5,680 nucleotides of DNA, taken from contig JAJYQG010000142.1 of NCBI GenBank assembly GCA_021794775.1, forward strand, positions 1-5,680. Direction: 5' to 3'. The notes under the pieces are model-generated. The model had not been told where the DNA came from. It worked only from the letters and a program-made list of their open reading frames with translations, and did no database searches. Of this stretch, positions 1 through 5,680 are shown piece after piece. How positions within the stretch are numbered: the stretch's first letter is position 1; each line of letters begins with the position of its first letter. Source of the DNA: Pseudomonadota bacterium. Lineage in GTDB: Bacteria > Pseudomonadota > Gammaproteobacteria > Burkholderiales > Ferrovaceae. The position numbers and the translations under genes were made by a program.

Positions 1-1512
1 ATGTTTCTCCAGAAACGCCAGGCTGTTTTCCGGTTCGGCCAGGCGTTCGTAGGTCGCCACCACCTTGGCCACCAGCTCCATGTCGTCGGGCCGACGGGCC
101 GATTCATGAAGCAAGGCCGCAAGGTAGGCGCGGTCGTCGTTGACCTGGCGCGACGTGCGCATGACGTTCTGCCAGGCTTCCTCGTCGTTGCTCATGCGCG
201 CATACTTGAGCCAGCTGTCGAGCGCCATCTTGCCCTGGCCGTTCCATTGCGACACCTGCGCCAGGCGTTTCGTCCATAGAGCGGTATCCTGATGGTTTTT
301 CAAAGCTTTTTCACAGAGGGCCTGAGCGTCGGCAAGGCGCTGGTTGCCCACAAAGGACTGGTACATCAGTTCATAATTTTCATTCGGACCGCTGTGCGTC
401 ACCGGCCCCACCGCGCCATCGCCACTCGCCCCCTTTTCCAGGGGTTTTTCAATCTCGGGCGTGACATCCTGCACAAAGGTCGAATCGCTGCTGTCTACCG
501 TCGGCGCGGCAGCATCGGGGCTTGGTGGCGCCAGCGGCGCCGAAAGCGTTGCGGTATCGCTGGCACGGCGCAGGCTCCAGCGCCCCTCGCGGCCCTGCAT
601 GCCATCGCGGTAGACATGATCGACATAGGCCACGCTGTCCGAATAGTGCCCGGGCAAGAGCGGTTCGTTGCGACTCATTTCCAGCAGACGACGGGCGTAA
701 CGTACTTCAAGATCGTGACGTCCGGCCATGCGCGCCAGTTTCAGCATGGCCACCACCGCCGTTTCATCCCCCTCCAGCGGCGCCATATGGCGGTCGCCCG
801 CATCGCAGGCTTCGCTCACCCGATTGCCGGCTTCCAGGGCGGCGACCGCGGCCATCCAGGCGTGACGTTGATCGTCGACGTTGCGTGACAATTCTTCCAC
901 CTTGAAGAACGCTTGCGCAGCCTGATCATACTGCTGCGCATCGAGCGATGCTTTGCCATAACGGGCGTACCACAGTTTGGCACGCCCCGGATCGCGCTCG
1001 GCCAGCAGCGGATAATAGTGGGTCATGACATCGAAACTGCCCGTATCCCGGGACAACACCACCAACCGTTCCATGGCAGGCACATCCCAAGGATAGTGCT
1101 CGCTCTTGACCAGCTCTTCATGAAACTGCGCCAGCGCTTGCACACGCTGAGGCGACCCGGCAGGAAATTCAAAGGCATGCTGCTCGGCGACATAGATGCG
1201 AACCAATTGGGCACGACCCTGATTCTGCATCCCCCCAAGATCGCCGAGACGGTTGGCGGTTTTGAGCGCCGAATCCCAATGCCCGATGGTGGCGTATTGC
1301 CAGGCCAGAACTTCCAGCATGCGGGGCTGGTTGGGATGGTTGGCGAGCCGGCTTTCCAGGGTTGCAATCGACAGTCCGGTAGGCTTGCGCGGATCCACCG
1401 ACTTCAGAAAATCGCCGCTGCTCTGGTAAGCCGCCGCCATCGACAGCAGTACGCCCATCCCCAACACCAGGGTCAACCAGGGCCGGATGATTCGTTCACG
1501 TTCCCTACTCAC
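1..1512 (-). CDS. pelB: PelB N-terminal part: TPR scaffold/outer-membrane export protein of the Pel system (runs off the left edge)
   Basis: 504 codons are visible and the frame is still open at base 1, so the C-terminal part is missing. Known PelB proteins are about 1200 residues: an N-terminal membrane anchor, a long periplasmic TPR array that contacts PelA, and a C-terminal outer-membrane beta-barrel that exports Pel. Here, basic residues (SRERER) precede one hydrophobic helix at about residues 12-28. Helical, TPR-like repeats follow, for example at about 58-88 (LAWQYATIGHWDSALKTA), 175-205 (WYARYGKASLDAQQYDQAA) and 392-440. A Ser/Pro/Ala/acidic-rich low-complexity stretch at about 318-372 interrupts the helical array. 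The GTG start at 1510-1512 is chosen because GAGG lies six bases upstream and it overlaps the pelA stop by 8 bases. The nearby ATG in pelA's last codons (1513-1511) is followed directly by TGA. Identification rests on TPR content, the membrane anchor and position directly after pelA. The barrel is not visible, so the name is partly inferred from context. Confidence 0.85.
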   Translation of the reverse strand, partial: MSRERERIIRPWLTLVLGMGVLLSMAAAYQSSGDFLKSVDPRKPTGLSIATLESRLANHPNQPRMLEVLAWQYATIGHWDSALKTANRLGDLGGMQNQGRAQLVRIYVAEQHAFEFPAGSPQRVQALAQFHEELVKSEHYPWDVPAMERLVVLSRDTGSFDVMTHYYPLLAERDPGRAKLWYARYGKASLDAQQYDQAAQAFFKVEELSRNVDDQRHAWMAAVAALEAGNRVSEACDAGDRHMAPLEGDETAVVAMLKLARMAGRHDLEVRYARRLLEMSRNEPLLPGHYSDSVAYVDHVYRDGMQGREGRWSLRRASDTATLSAPLAPPSPDAAAPTVDSSDSTFVQDVTPEIEKPLEKGASGDGAVGPVTHSGPNENYELMYQSFVGNQRLADAQALCEKALKNHQDTALWTKRLAQVSQWNGQGKMALDSWLKYARMSNDEEAWQNVMRTSRQVNDDRAYLAALLHESARRPDDMELVAKVVATYERLAEPENSLAFLEKH

Positions 1513-4216
1513 ATTGAACCTCGATAGTATGACGAGTCTGACCGGTGACATCGCCGGCAAAACGGATCACGGCGCGACGCTTGGGATCCAGGGAAGGAAC
1601 CTGTGTCTGCCCGTCCAGGCGGAATGCGCAAGCAGCCGCATTTTGAAACACCACATAGGGCTGATAATAACCCCAGGTTTGCAAACTCAGGGTATGGCCA
1701 TCGCGTCTGACCTGGTCGATGAATGCGGCGGCAGCGGCCACATAAGGCATCGGGGCAGGTCCCGGCGGCATCACGGAAAACCTTGCCTGGTCCTGGTCAA
1801 GATGCACATAGGCACCACCATGGGTCGGCAGGTAACCGATCAACCCCTGGGCCTGCGCCAAATCGGGAACCTCTCCTTCGGGCAAACGAAACTCTCGCAA
1901 GGCCGGCCCGGTACGAATGAACCAGTCTTCGCCGTCGCGCGCCACCGCCGCATGGCGTGCCTCCAGTACCCGCTCCACATACTCGCTGGTGTAGATCGGA
2001 AATACCGGCTGGCGCAAGGTCACATCGTAGACATTGATAAGGGCCTTGAGCGAAGCCAGTTTGGTGCCCGAATAGAAATGGTAGTAGATGTCCACCGGTT
2101 TCAGGCGCAGTGGCATCTCGGTCAGATGAAAGGTTTCCAACACACGCACCATGCCGTAAAACGGCCTGATCCAATCGTGGGTGTAGATGTTTTCGTTCAT
2201 CTCGGCGGCATACACTTGATAATTCTCATCCCCTTCACCCTTGGCTATTCCCATTCCCCCAATTTCGGTCCATGAGTTATCCGAGTTGGTAATCACCGTA
2301 TCGCCACCGTTGATGTTGTATACTCCTACCTCGTAGGCTTTTTGCAGCGCTTGCGCCGTTGGGTTGGCTTCCCCGGTCCACTGCATGACCTTGACCTTCT
2401 TGCCAGGAGGAGCCAAACGTCGGTTGATGTAATCGATGGAGCCGCGGATCTCCCGATCCACGCTAAAATGGTAGCCAGGAATATGCAGAGAGATATGCTC
2501 TTCCTCTTCATGGTACTGAGGATCGGCCAGCACCCAGTCAAGGGGGTGCGCATAACCGTGAGACCCGATTTCAACATTGGGCAGAGCAAAAACCTGGCGT
2601 GCAATGGCTTCCAGCTTGGGTGACAGTTGGGGATACTTACCGTCTGCGGCCACCTCACCTTCAATCACAGACACCGTGGTAGGGACCGGATAAACTTTGA
2701 GTACCCGATCGTACAAAGCTTCGGCGCCATAGTCCGGTCCGCTGAACTCAGCACGGGAAGCAAAGCCATCGCCATCAATCTGAACAAACATCAAACGCCG
2801 ACCATTCTCAGTCGTCACATCCGGCACCGGCATTTCGGGAAGACGCAAGGCTTGTTTGATGAACAGCAGTGGATTAACCACCCAATAGTCCTGGTCCAAT
2901 TCAGGAAGATATTCCATCGAGAACGGTGCGAGTGTATAGCCGCCCCAATTGGTAATGCCTGCCATATCGATGGTCTCATTCGCCACCCTGATGCGAGCCA
3001 ATGATTGCCTCGGATCTTTCAGTCGTATGTTGATGGCGTTTTCCAAGCCCATCTTATCCTGTAAATCAAGATGCGGATTGCGTTCAAATCCCATCATTGG
3101 ATCGATATTCACAATCTCGGCCTTACTTCCCACCGGATACTGGCCACCCACCAAAGTAACACCCAAACGCGTAGCCACATGAGGGTCAAGATCAAAACCG
3201 AATTGATCAAAAAAAGCCACAGGCAGACCCCTATCCATGCAACGAAGAAACCATGACTTCCACATCTCTGTCTGTGCGGCATCGGAATCAAAATAGGCCA
3301 CAACACCAGCATATCGATCAGGAGTAATATTTTCCGGTAAACCCTCGTTGACGTTGGCAAACTGAATGTCGTAACCCAAATAATCCAAGGGCATCGATAA
3401 TACCCGCGCCCCTGTTCCTTCCTCTGCTGGCTCACCACGAGGCAAGGATTGCACCACGAGCACGCGGCGCGGCATCACCTCGATGCGCCCCACCCCCACG
3501 CTGGCCATATGAGCATCGGTAACGTAGGGCGTCAGTCCGGCCAGATGAGACTGCCGCGCGATGTCACGACGGCAGGCCAGATCATTGTCCATACAGGTTT
3601 CAAGATCGATCACATTGAGCTCAGGATAGCGCTTCTGCCAGCCGGCGAGCCTGGTCAACATCGCTTGGCGCGCCGCATCGGGCACGGTCAAAAAAGATCC
3701 GGCAACGGGGTCGTAATGGCGAAACACTGAATCCACCACCCAACCGCTCAGTTTCGAGCCCCAGGTGGGCAACAGTTCTGGATGGTTATGCAGCAGGATA
3801 TGGACATCGGGGTAACGGCTCTTGAGCAGAGCCAACCGTTCTCCCATCGGGTCGGTGGCCGCGATGGTGGCCTCCAGCGGCTGGTCATCGTCGAGATAAA
3901 AAGCGCGGTAGCCCTGGCTCCAGAGCGGCTCGATGCGGTGCTGCAGCCATTGCGCCGCCGCCTCTGCGTCGGTTCGATCCATGGAAACGCGCGCAACCCA
4001 TTCGGTATGGAGAGTCTTGGCAGCAGGCGGCAACTTGGCCACGGCAGGATCGATCACCACCTGATCGAAAGCCTGCAGCATATCCACGGGCAGATCGGCC
4101 TGGTAGTAAAAAGCCACGTTGGCTTTTGCCGGCTGCGCCACAACGGACGGCGATGAGGCCCACCCTGTCAAAGACAGCGTCAAAACCAGCAGGCCGAACG
4201 CTGCCGCGCGTTTCAC
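1505..4216 (-). CDS. pelA: PelA: bifunctional periplasmic Pel glycoside hydrolase/polysaccharide deacetylase
   Basis: 903 residues from the GTG at 4216; P. aeruginosa PelA is about 948. In known systems PelA partly deacetylates the GalNAc-rich Pel polymer and cleaves it in the periplasm. A signal peptide is clear: KR, a hydrophobic core, then a likely cut after VVA at about residue 27. There is no lipobox Cys. Domains in order: a TIM-barrel GH114/GH166-type hydrolase at about 30-245, with YLDDD at 107-111 and candidate acids D162 (WVVDSVF) and E206 (VIDLETCMDN); a flavodoxin/Rossmann-like domain at about 250-370; a CE18-type deacetylase at about 470-750; and a C-terminal beta-rich, probably carbohydrate-binding region. 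The deacetylase has D481 and D483 (QIDGDGF) and H553 and H557 (SHGYAHP). Their spacing matches the D528/D530/H600/H604 set I recall for P. aeruginosa, so both activities look intact. The frame extends to a TTG at 4243, but GTG at 4216 gives a proper signal peptide, has GGAG six bases upstream and overlaps the galE stop by 4 bases. The middle of the gene is lower in G+C than its ends. Confidence 0.95.
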   Translation of the reverse strand: MKRAAAFGLLVLTLSLTGWASSPSVVAQPAKANVAFYYQADLPVDMLQAFDQVVIDPAVAKLPPAAKTLHTEWVARVSMDRTDAEAAAQWLQHRIEPLWSQGYRAFYLDDDQPLEATIAATDPMGERLALLKSRYPDVHILLHNHPELLPTWGSKLSGWVVDSVFRHYDPVAGSFLTVPDAARQAMLTRLAGWQKRYPELNVIDLETCMDNDLACRRDIARQSHLAGLTPYVTDAHMASVGVGRIEVMPRRVLVVQSLPRGEPAEEGTGARVLSMPLDYLGYDIQFANVNEGLPENITPDRYAGVVAYFDSDAAQTEMWKSWFLRCMDRGLPVAFFDQFGFDLDPHVATRLGVTLVGGQYPVGSKAEIVNIDPMMGFERNPHLDLQDKMGLENAINIRLKDPRQSLARIRVANETIDMAGITNWGGYTLAPFSMEYLPELDQDYWVVNPLLFIKQALRLPEMPVPDVTTENGRRLMFVQIDGDGFASRAEFSGPDYGAEALYDRVLKVYPVPTTVSVIEGEVAADGKYPQLSPKLEAIARQVFALPNVEIGSHGYAHPLDWVLADPQYHEEEEHISLHIPGYHFSVDREIRGSIDYINRRLAPPGKKVKVMQWTGEANPTAQALQKAYEVGVYNINGGDTVITNSDNSWTEIGGMGIAKGEGDENYQVYAAEMNENIYTHDWIRPFYGMVRVLETFHLTEMPLRLKPVDIYYHFYSGTKLASLKALINVYDVTLRQPVFPIYTSEYVERVLEARHAAVARDGEDWFIRTGPALREFRLPEGEVPDLAQAQGLIGYLPTHGGAYVHLDQDQARFSVMPPGPAPMPYVAAAAAFIDQVRRDGHTLSLQTWGYYQPYVVFQNAAACAFRLDGQTQVPSLDPKRRAVIRFAGDVTGQTRHTIEVQCE
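1519..1522 (-). promoter_or_regulatory. Ribosome binding site that decides the pelB GTG start
   Basis: GAGG within the pelA 3' end lies six bases before GTG (1512-1510), the same spacing as at pelA. The start overlaps the pelA TAG by 8 bases, which suggests coupled translation of PelA and PelB. Confidence 0.65.
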
Positions 4217-5220
4217 ACCATGCTCCGGCGCATTTTCTGCCAAGCCCAGGTGCTATGGCACATATCTTCCAGCCCACGCCGGGCATGCCAGCCAAAACGT
4301 TGGCGCGCCAAGGCAGGATCGGCATAACAGGCGGCAATGTCGCCCGAACGACGGGCCACCACCCGGTAAGGGATGGCCACACCACTGGCCTGCTCAAAAG
4401 CCTTGACCATGTCCAGCACGCTGTAACCCACCCCGGTCCCGAGATTCACCGCTTCCCACCCCGGCCTGTTGGGCAAGGCTTGCAAGGCAGCCTGGTGTCC
4501 CTCCGCCAGATCCATGACATGAATAAAATCGCGCACGCCGGTACCATCCGCAGTCGGATAATCGTTGCCGAACACCTGCAACTCGGGGCGCAGACCCGCG
4601 GCCACCTGAGCCACAAAGGGCATGAGGTTGTTCGGGATGCCGGCCGGATCTTCCCCGATAAGCGCCGAAGGATGGGCCCCGACCGGATTGAAGTAACGCA
4701 GGCACACGATATGCCAAGACTCCGAGGAACGGGCCACATCGTGCAGCATCTCTTCGATGTGCAGCTTGCTGCGCCCATAGGGGTTGGTAGCACTGGTGGG
4801 GTGGGACTCGTCGAGCGGCAAATAACGGGGATCGCCGTATACCGTGGCACTGGAACTGAAGACCAGTCGATGCACGCCAACCTCCTGCATGGCTTCCAGC
4901 AGGCTGATGGTCCCTTGAATGTTGCAGCCGTAATATTCGATGGGATGACCGACCGACTCGCCGACAGCCTTGAGCCCGGCCATGTGGATCACATCGGTAA
5001 CCCCAAAACGACGCAGCGTGTCGACCACCACGGAGCGCTCACGCAAATCGGCCCGAACATGCTCGACAGGGGCCCCGGTGATACGCGCCAGACGCTCAAG
5101 AACCGACGGATCGCTGTTGACAAAATTGTCCAGCACGACGCAACGAATCCCTGACTTGGCCAGCACCGCCACAATGTGGCTGCCGATGTAACCGGCTCCC
5201 CCGGTCACGAGCACGGTCAA
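4213..5220 (-). CDS. galE: UDP-glucose/UDP-GlcNAc 4-epimerase (GalE family, possibly PelX-like)
   Basis: 335 residues, full length for GalE (E. coli 338). It is an extended short-chain dehydrogenase/reductase that interconverts UDP-Glc and UDP-Gal, or the N-acetyl forms, in the cytoplasm using tightly bound NAD. Visible are the nucleotide-binding TGGAGYIGSH at residues 6-15, D31-N32 after the second strand, SSSATVYG with S124, and the catalytic pair Y148/K152 in YGRSK. Also present are RYFNPVGAHPS at 175-185, NNLMPFV at 197-203, VRDFIHVMDLA at 229-239 and NLGTGVGYSVLD at 259-270. By eye alignment, E. coli Tyr299 corresponds to Cys298 (GDIAACYAD). The equivalent residue is Cys in human GALE, which also accepts UDP-GlcNAc/GalNAc. 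Pel is GalNAc-rich, and a dedicated epimerase, PelX, is known beside some pel loci, so UDP-GalNAc supply is the likely role. The start is TTG: AAGGAAGG lies five bases upstream, an in-frame TGA sits five codons before it, and it yields the usual M-x-V-L-V-T-G-G N-terminus. The family is certain; GalE versus PelX preference is inferred. Confidence 0.95.
   Translation of the reverse strand: MTVLVTGGAGYIGSHIVAVLAKSGIRCVVLDNFVNSDPSVLERLARITGAPVEHVRADLRERSVVVDTLRRFGVTDVIHMAGLKAVGESVGHPIEYYGCNIQGTISLLEAMQEVGVHRLVFSSSATVYGDPRYLPLDESHPTSATNPYGRSKLHIEEMLHDVARSSESWHIVCLRYFNPVGAHPSALIGEDPAGIPNNLMPFVAQVAAGLRPELQVFGNDYPTADGTGVRDFIHVMDLAEGHQAALQALPNRPGWEAVNLGTGVGYSVLDMVKAFEQASGVAIPYRVVARRSGDIAACYADPALARQRFGWHARRGLEDMCHSTWAWQKMRRSMV
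4223..4226 (-). promoter_or_regulatory. Ribosome binding site that decides the pelA GTG start
   Basis: GGAG lies inside the last codons of galE, six bases before GTG (4216-4214). With the GTGA stop/start overlap at 4213-4216 it indicates translational coupling of pelA to galE. It argues against the longer TTG start at 4243. Confidence 0.7.
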
Positions 5221-5225
5221 AGGAG

Positions 5226-5233
5226 CCTTCCTT
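5226..5233 (-). promoter_or_regulatory. Ribosome binding site that fixes the galE TTG start
   Basis: AAGGAAGG on the minus strand ends five bases before TTG (5220-5218). An in-frame TGA at 5235-5233 rules out any start further upstream. The next candidate, GTG at codon 3, would be 11 bases away and would shorten the first beta strand of the Rossmann fold. Confidence 0.75.
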
Positions 5234-5263
5234 CACCCGGCAGGTTCGGAGCGTCAAGACGAA

Positions 5264-5280
5264 CGGCGCTTCGCGCGCCG
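5264..5280 (-). other. GC-rich hairpin in the galE leader
   Basis: CGGCGC (5264-5269) and GCGCCG (5275-5280) form a perfect six-pair stem around a five-base loop (GCGAA on the transcript strand). It lies 43 bases before the galE start codon and downstream of both candidate promoters, so it would be in the mRNA leader. No run of T follows on either strand, so it does not look like an intrinsic terminator. It could affect mRNA stability or translation. Confidence 0.45.
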
Positions 5281-5325
5281 AGCCTATTCAACATGATGCG
5301 TTTCCCCCTGATATTTTATTATTTG

Positions 5326-5334
5326 TTTATACCA
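5326..5334 (-). promoter_or_regulatory. Possible second, extended -10 promoter element
   Basis: The minus strand reads TGG followed by TATAAA, an extended -10 arrangement (TGn-TATAAT with one mismatch). It lies in an AT-rich patch about 105 bases before the galE start. The hexamer at the right distance for a -35 box (TGTAAT at 5354-5349) is poor. It could be a second start site or simply AT-rich sequence. Confidence 0.25.
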
Positions 5335-5375
5335 CCGACGAACAATTCATTACATAACAACACCTGTCGGAAGAC

Positions 5376-5404
5376 ATGATACAACCATTATCGTGACGTT
5401 TCAA
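5376..5404 (-). promoter_or_regulatory. Predicted sigma70-type promoter for the galE-pelAB operon
   Basis: On the minus strand, TTGAAA (5404-5399) and TATCAT (5381-5376) are separated by exactly 17 bases. Each box matches the consensus at 5 of 6 positions. Transcription would start near 5369, giving a leader of about 149 nt before the galE TTG. The surroundings are AT-rich compared with the coding flanks. The -35 box shares two bases with the tandem repeat just upstream. This is a pattern match by eye with no experimental support. Confidence 0.55.
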
Positions 5405-5428
5405 TGACAAGCCATAATGACAAGCCAT
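5403..5428. repeat. Perfect tandem duplication of a 13-bp unit at the operon promoter
   Basis: The plus-strand unit AATGACAAGCCAT occurs at 5403-5415 and again, without mismatch, at 5416-5428; ATGAC then recurs at 5427-5431. Read toward galE, each copy contains TTGTCATT. The downstream copy ends inside the predicted -35 box, a usual position for an activator site or an operator. I do not recognise the unit as a known regulator's consensus. Confidence 0.6.
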
Positions 5429-5515
5429 GACGATTTCACAAGTTGCATTGGCCTTCTGACGCAACCCTAAGCGGAACCCGACATGGTTCACAGAAAAGCC
5501 TCATGCCCGGCAGAA

Positions 5516-5680
5516 TCAATACAGCGAGCGACCGTTTTCCCGATGCCAATGCTGAATTCCCTGCCACACCTCATCCGCGCTTTCGGCGTACCAGAACAGA
5601 TCCAGATCTTCTTCGTCGATATGCCCCTGCTCCAGCAAATACTCGGCATTGAACACCTGCGTCCAGTAATGTTCTCCCAC
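5516..5680 (-). CDS. C-terminal end of a LOG-family (TIGR00730-type) protein, cut by the right edge
   Basis: Only the last 54 codons and the TGA stop (5518-5516) are in the window; the rest lies beyond base 5680. The peptide begins VGEHYWTQVF, continues with LLEQGHIDEEDLDLFW and ends in an acidic/aromatic helix (ESADEVWQGIQHWHRENG). This matches the end of LOG-family Rossmann proteins, which typically read VG..fW, then a helix, then 'eeG.Is.eDl.l', then 'd.peEaw..i'. LOG enzymes are nucleoside 5'-monophosphate phosphoribohydrolases, first known for cytokinin activation. They are often mislabelled 'lysine decarboxylase'. The catalytic PGGxGTxxE motif would lie upstream, outside the window, so activity cannot be judged. 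The gene is on the same strand as galE but separated from it by 295 bases that contain a good promoter, so it is probably not part of the pel operon. The family call comes from this short tail only. Confidence 0.68.
   Translation of the reverse strand: MGEHYWTQVFNAEYLLEQGHIDEEDLDLFWYAESADEVWQGIQHWHRENGRSLY

Noticed and set aside
292..1527. Plus-strand open frames of about 200 codons opposite pelB
   Set aside because: They are shadows of the continuous minus-strand frame encoding the TPR protein, which runs without a stop from 1512 to the left edge.
1487..2275. 262-codon open frame on the plus strand opposite the pelA 3' end
   Set aside because: Antisense shadow of pelA; no plausible domain, and the opposite strand is clearly coding.
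4217..4243. Longer pelA beginning at TTG 4243
   Set aside because: It adds nine polar residues before the signal peptide and lacks the well-placed GGAG and GTGA overlap seen for the GTG at 4216.
4126..5154. 342-codon open frame on the plus strand opposite galE
   Set aside because: It lies almost wholly antisense to a gene with intact catalytic motifs. Its translation shows no recognisable domain and is rich in His/Arg/Gly, as expected from reading a GC-rich gene backwards.
5403..5428. CRISPR-like or insertion-sequence-related repeat
   Set aside because: There are only two copies of a 13-bp unit directly adjoining, with no spacers, no transposase and no terminal inverted repeats.
5474..5497. 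Possible terminator after the LOG-family gene
   Set aside because: GAACC and GGTTC (5474-5489) can form a 5-bp stem, but no T run follows it on the transcript strand; the TTTT lies before the stem. The GCC/GGC pairing nearer the stop codon is only three pairs.

Overview
The window carries the start of a Pel exopolysaccharide biosynthesis operon, read on the minus strand (right to left). In transcription order it holds the tail of a LOG-family gene (5516-5680), a non-coding promoter/leader region (5221-5515), galE (4213-5220), pelA (1505-4216) and the first 504 codons of pelB (1-1512). The pelB reading frame is still open at the left edge. The gene order, the PelA motifs and the TPR-rich PelB suggest a Gram-negative proteobacterium, probably beta or gamma. 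By eye the flanks are roughly 60% G+C and the middle of pelA about 50%. No 16S or other taxonomic marker is present, so the lineage is an inference.

galE, pelA and pelB form one tightly coupled unit. galE and pelA share 4 bases (GTGA), and pelA and pelB share 8 bases (GTGAGTAG). Each gene has a visible purine-rich Shine-Dalgarno sequence 5-6 bases before a non-ATG start (TTG, GTG, GTG). A good sigma70-type promoter lies upstream of galE at 5376-5404 (TTGAAA, 17 bases, TATCAT). Its -35 box touches a perfect tandem 13-bp repeat (5403-5428) that could be an operator. The inferred leader is about 149 nt and includes a 6-bp GC hairpin.

Functionally, the epimerase probably makes UDP-galactose-type precursor; its gatekeeper residue is Cys rather than Tyr, which favours N-acetylated sugars and so UDP-GalNAc for Pel. 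PelA is the periplasmic hydrolase/deacetylase that trims and partly deacetylates the polymer. PelB is the inner-membrane-anchored TPR scaffold and outer-membrane porin for export; its barrel lies outside the window. pelC-pelG would be expected further left but cannot be seen.

Pel is a known system, and I found no evidence for a wholly new one. The points most worth checking are the Cys gatekeeper in the operon-linked epimerase, the tandem repeat at the promoter, and the compositional mosaic inside pelA.
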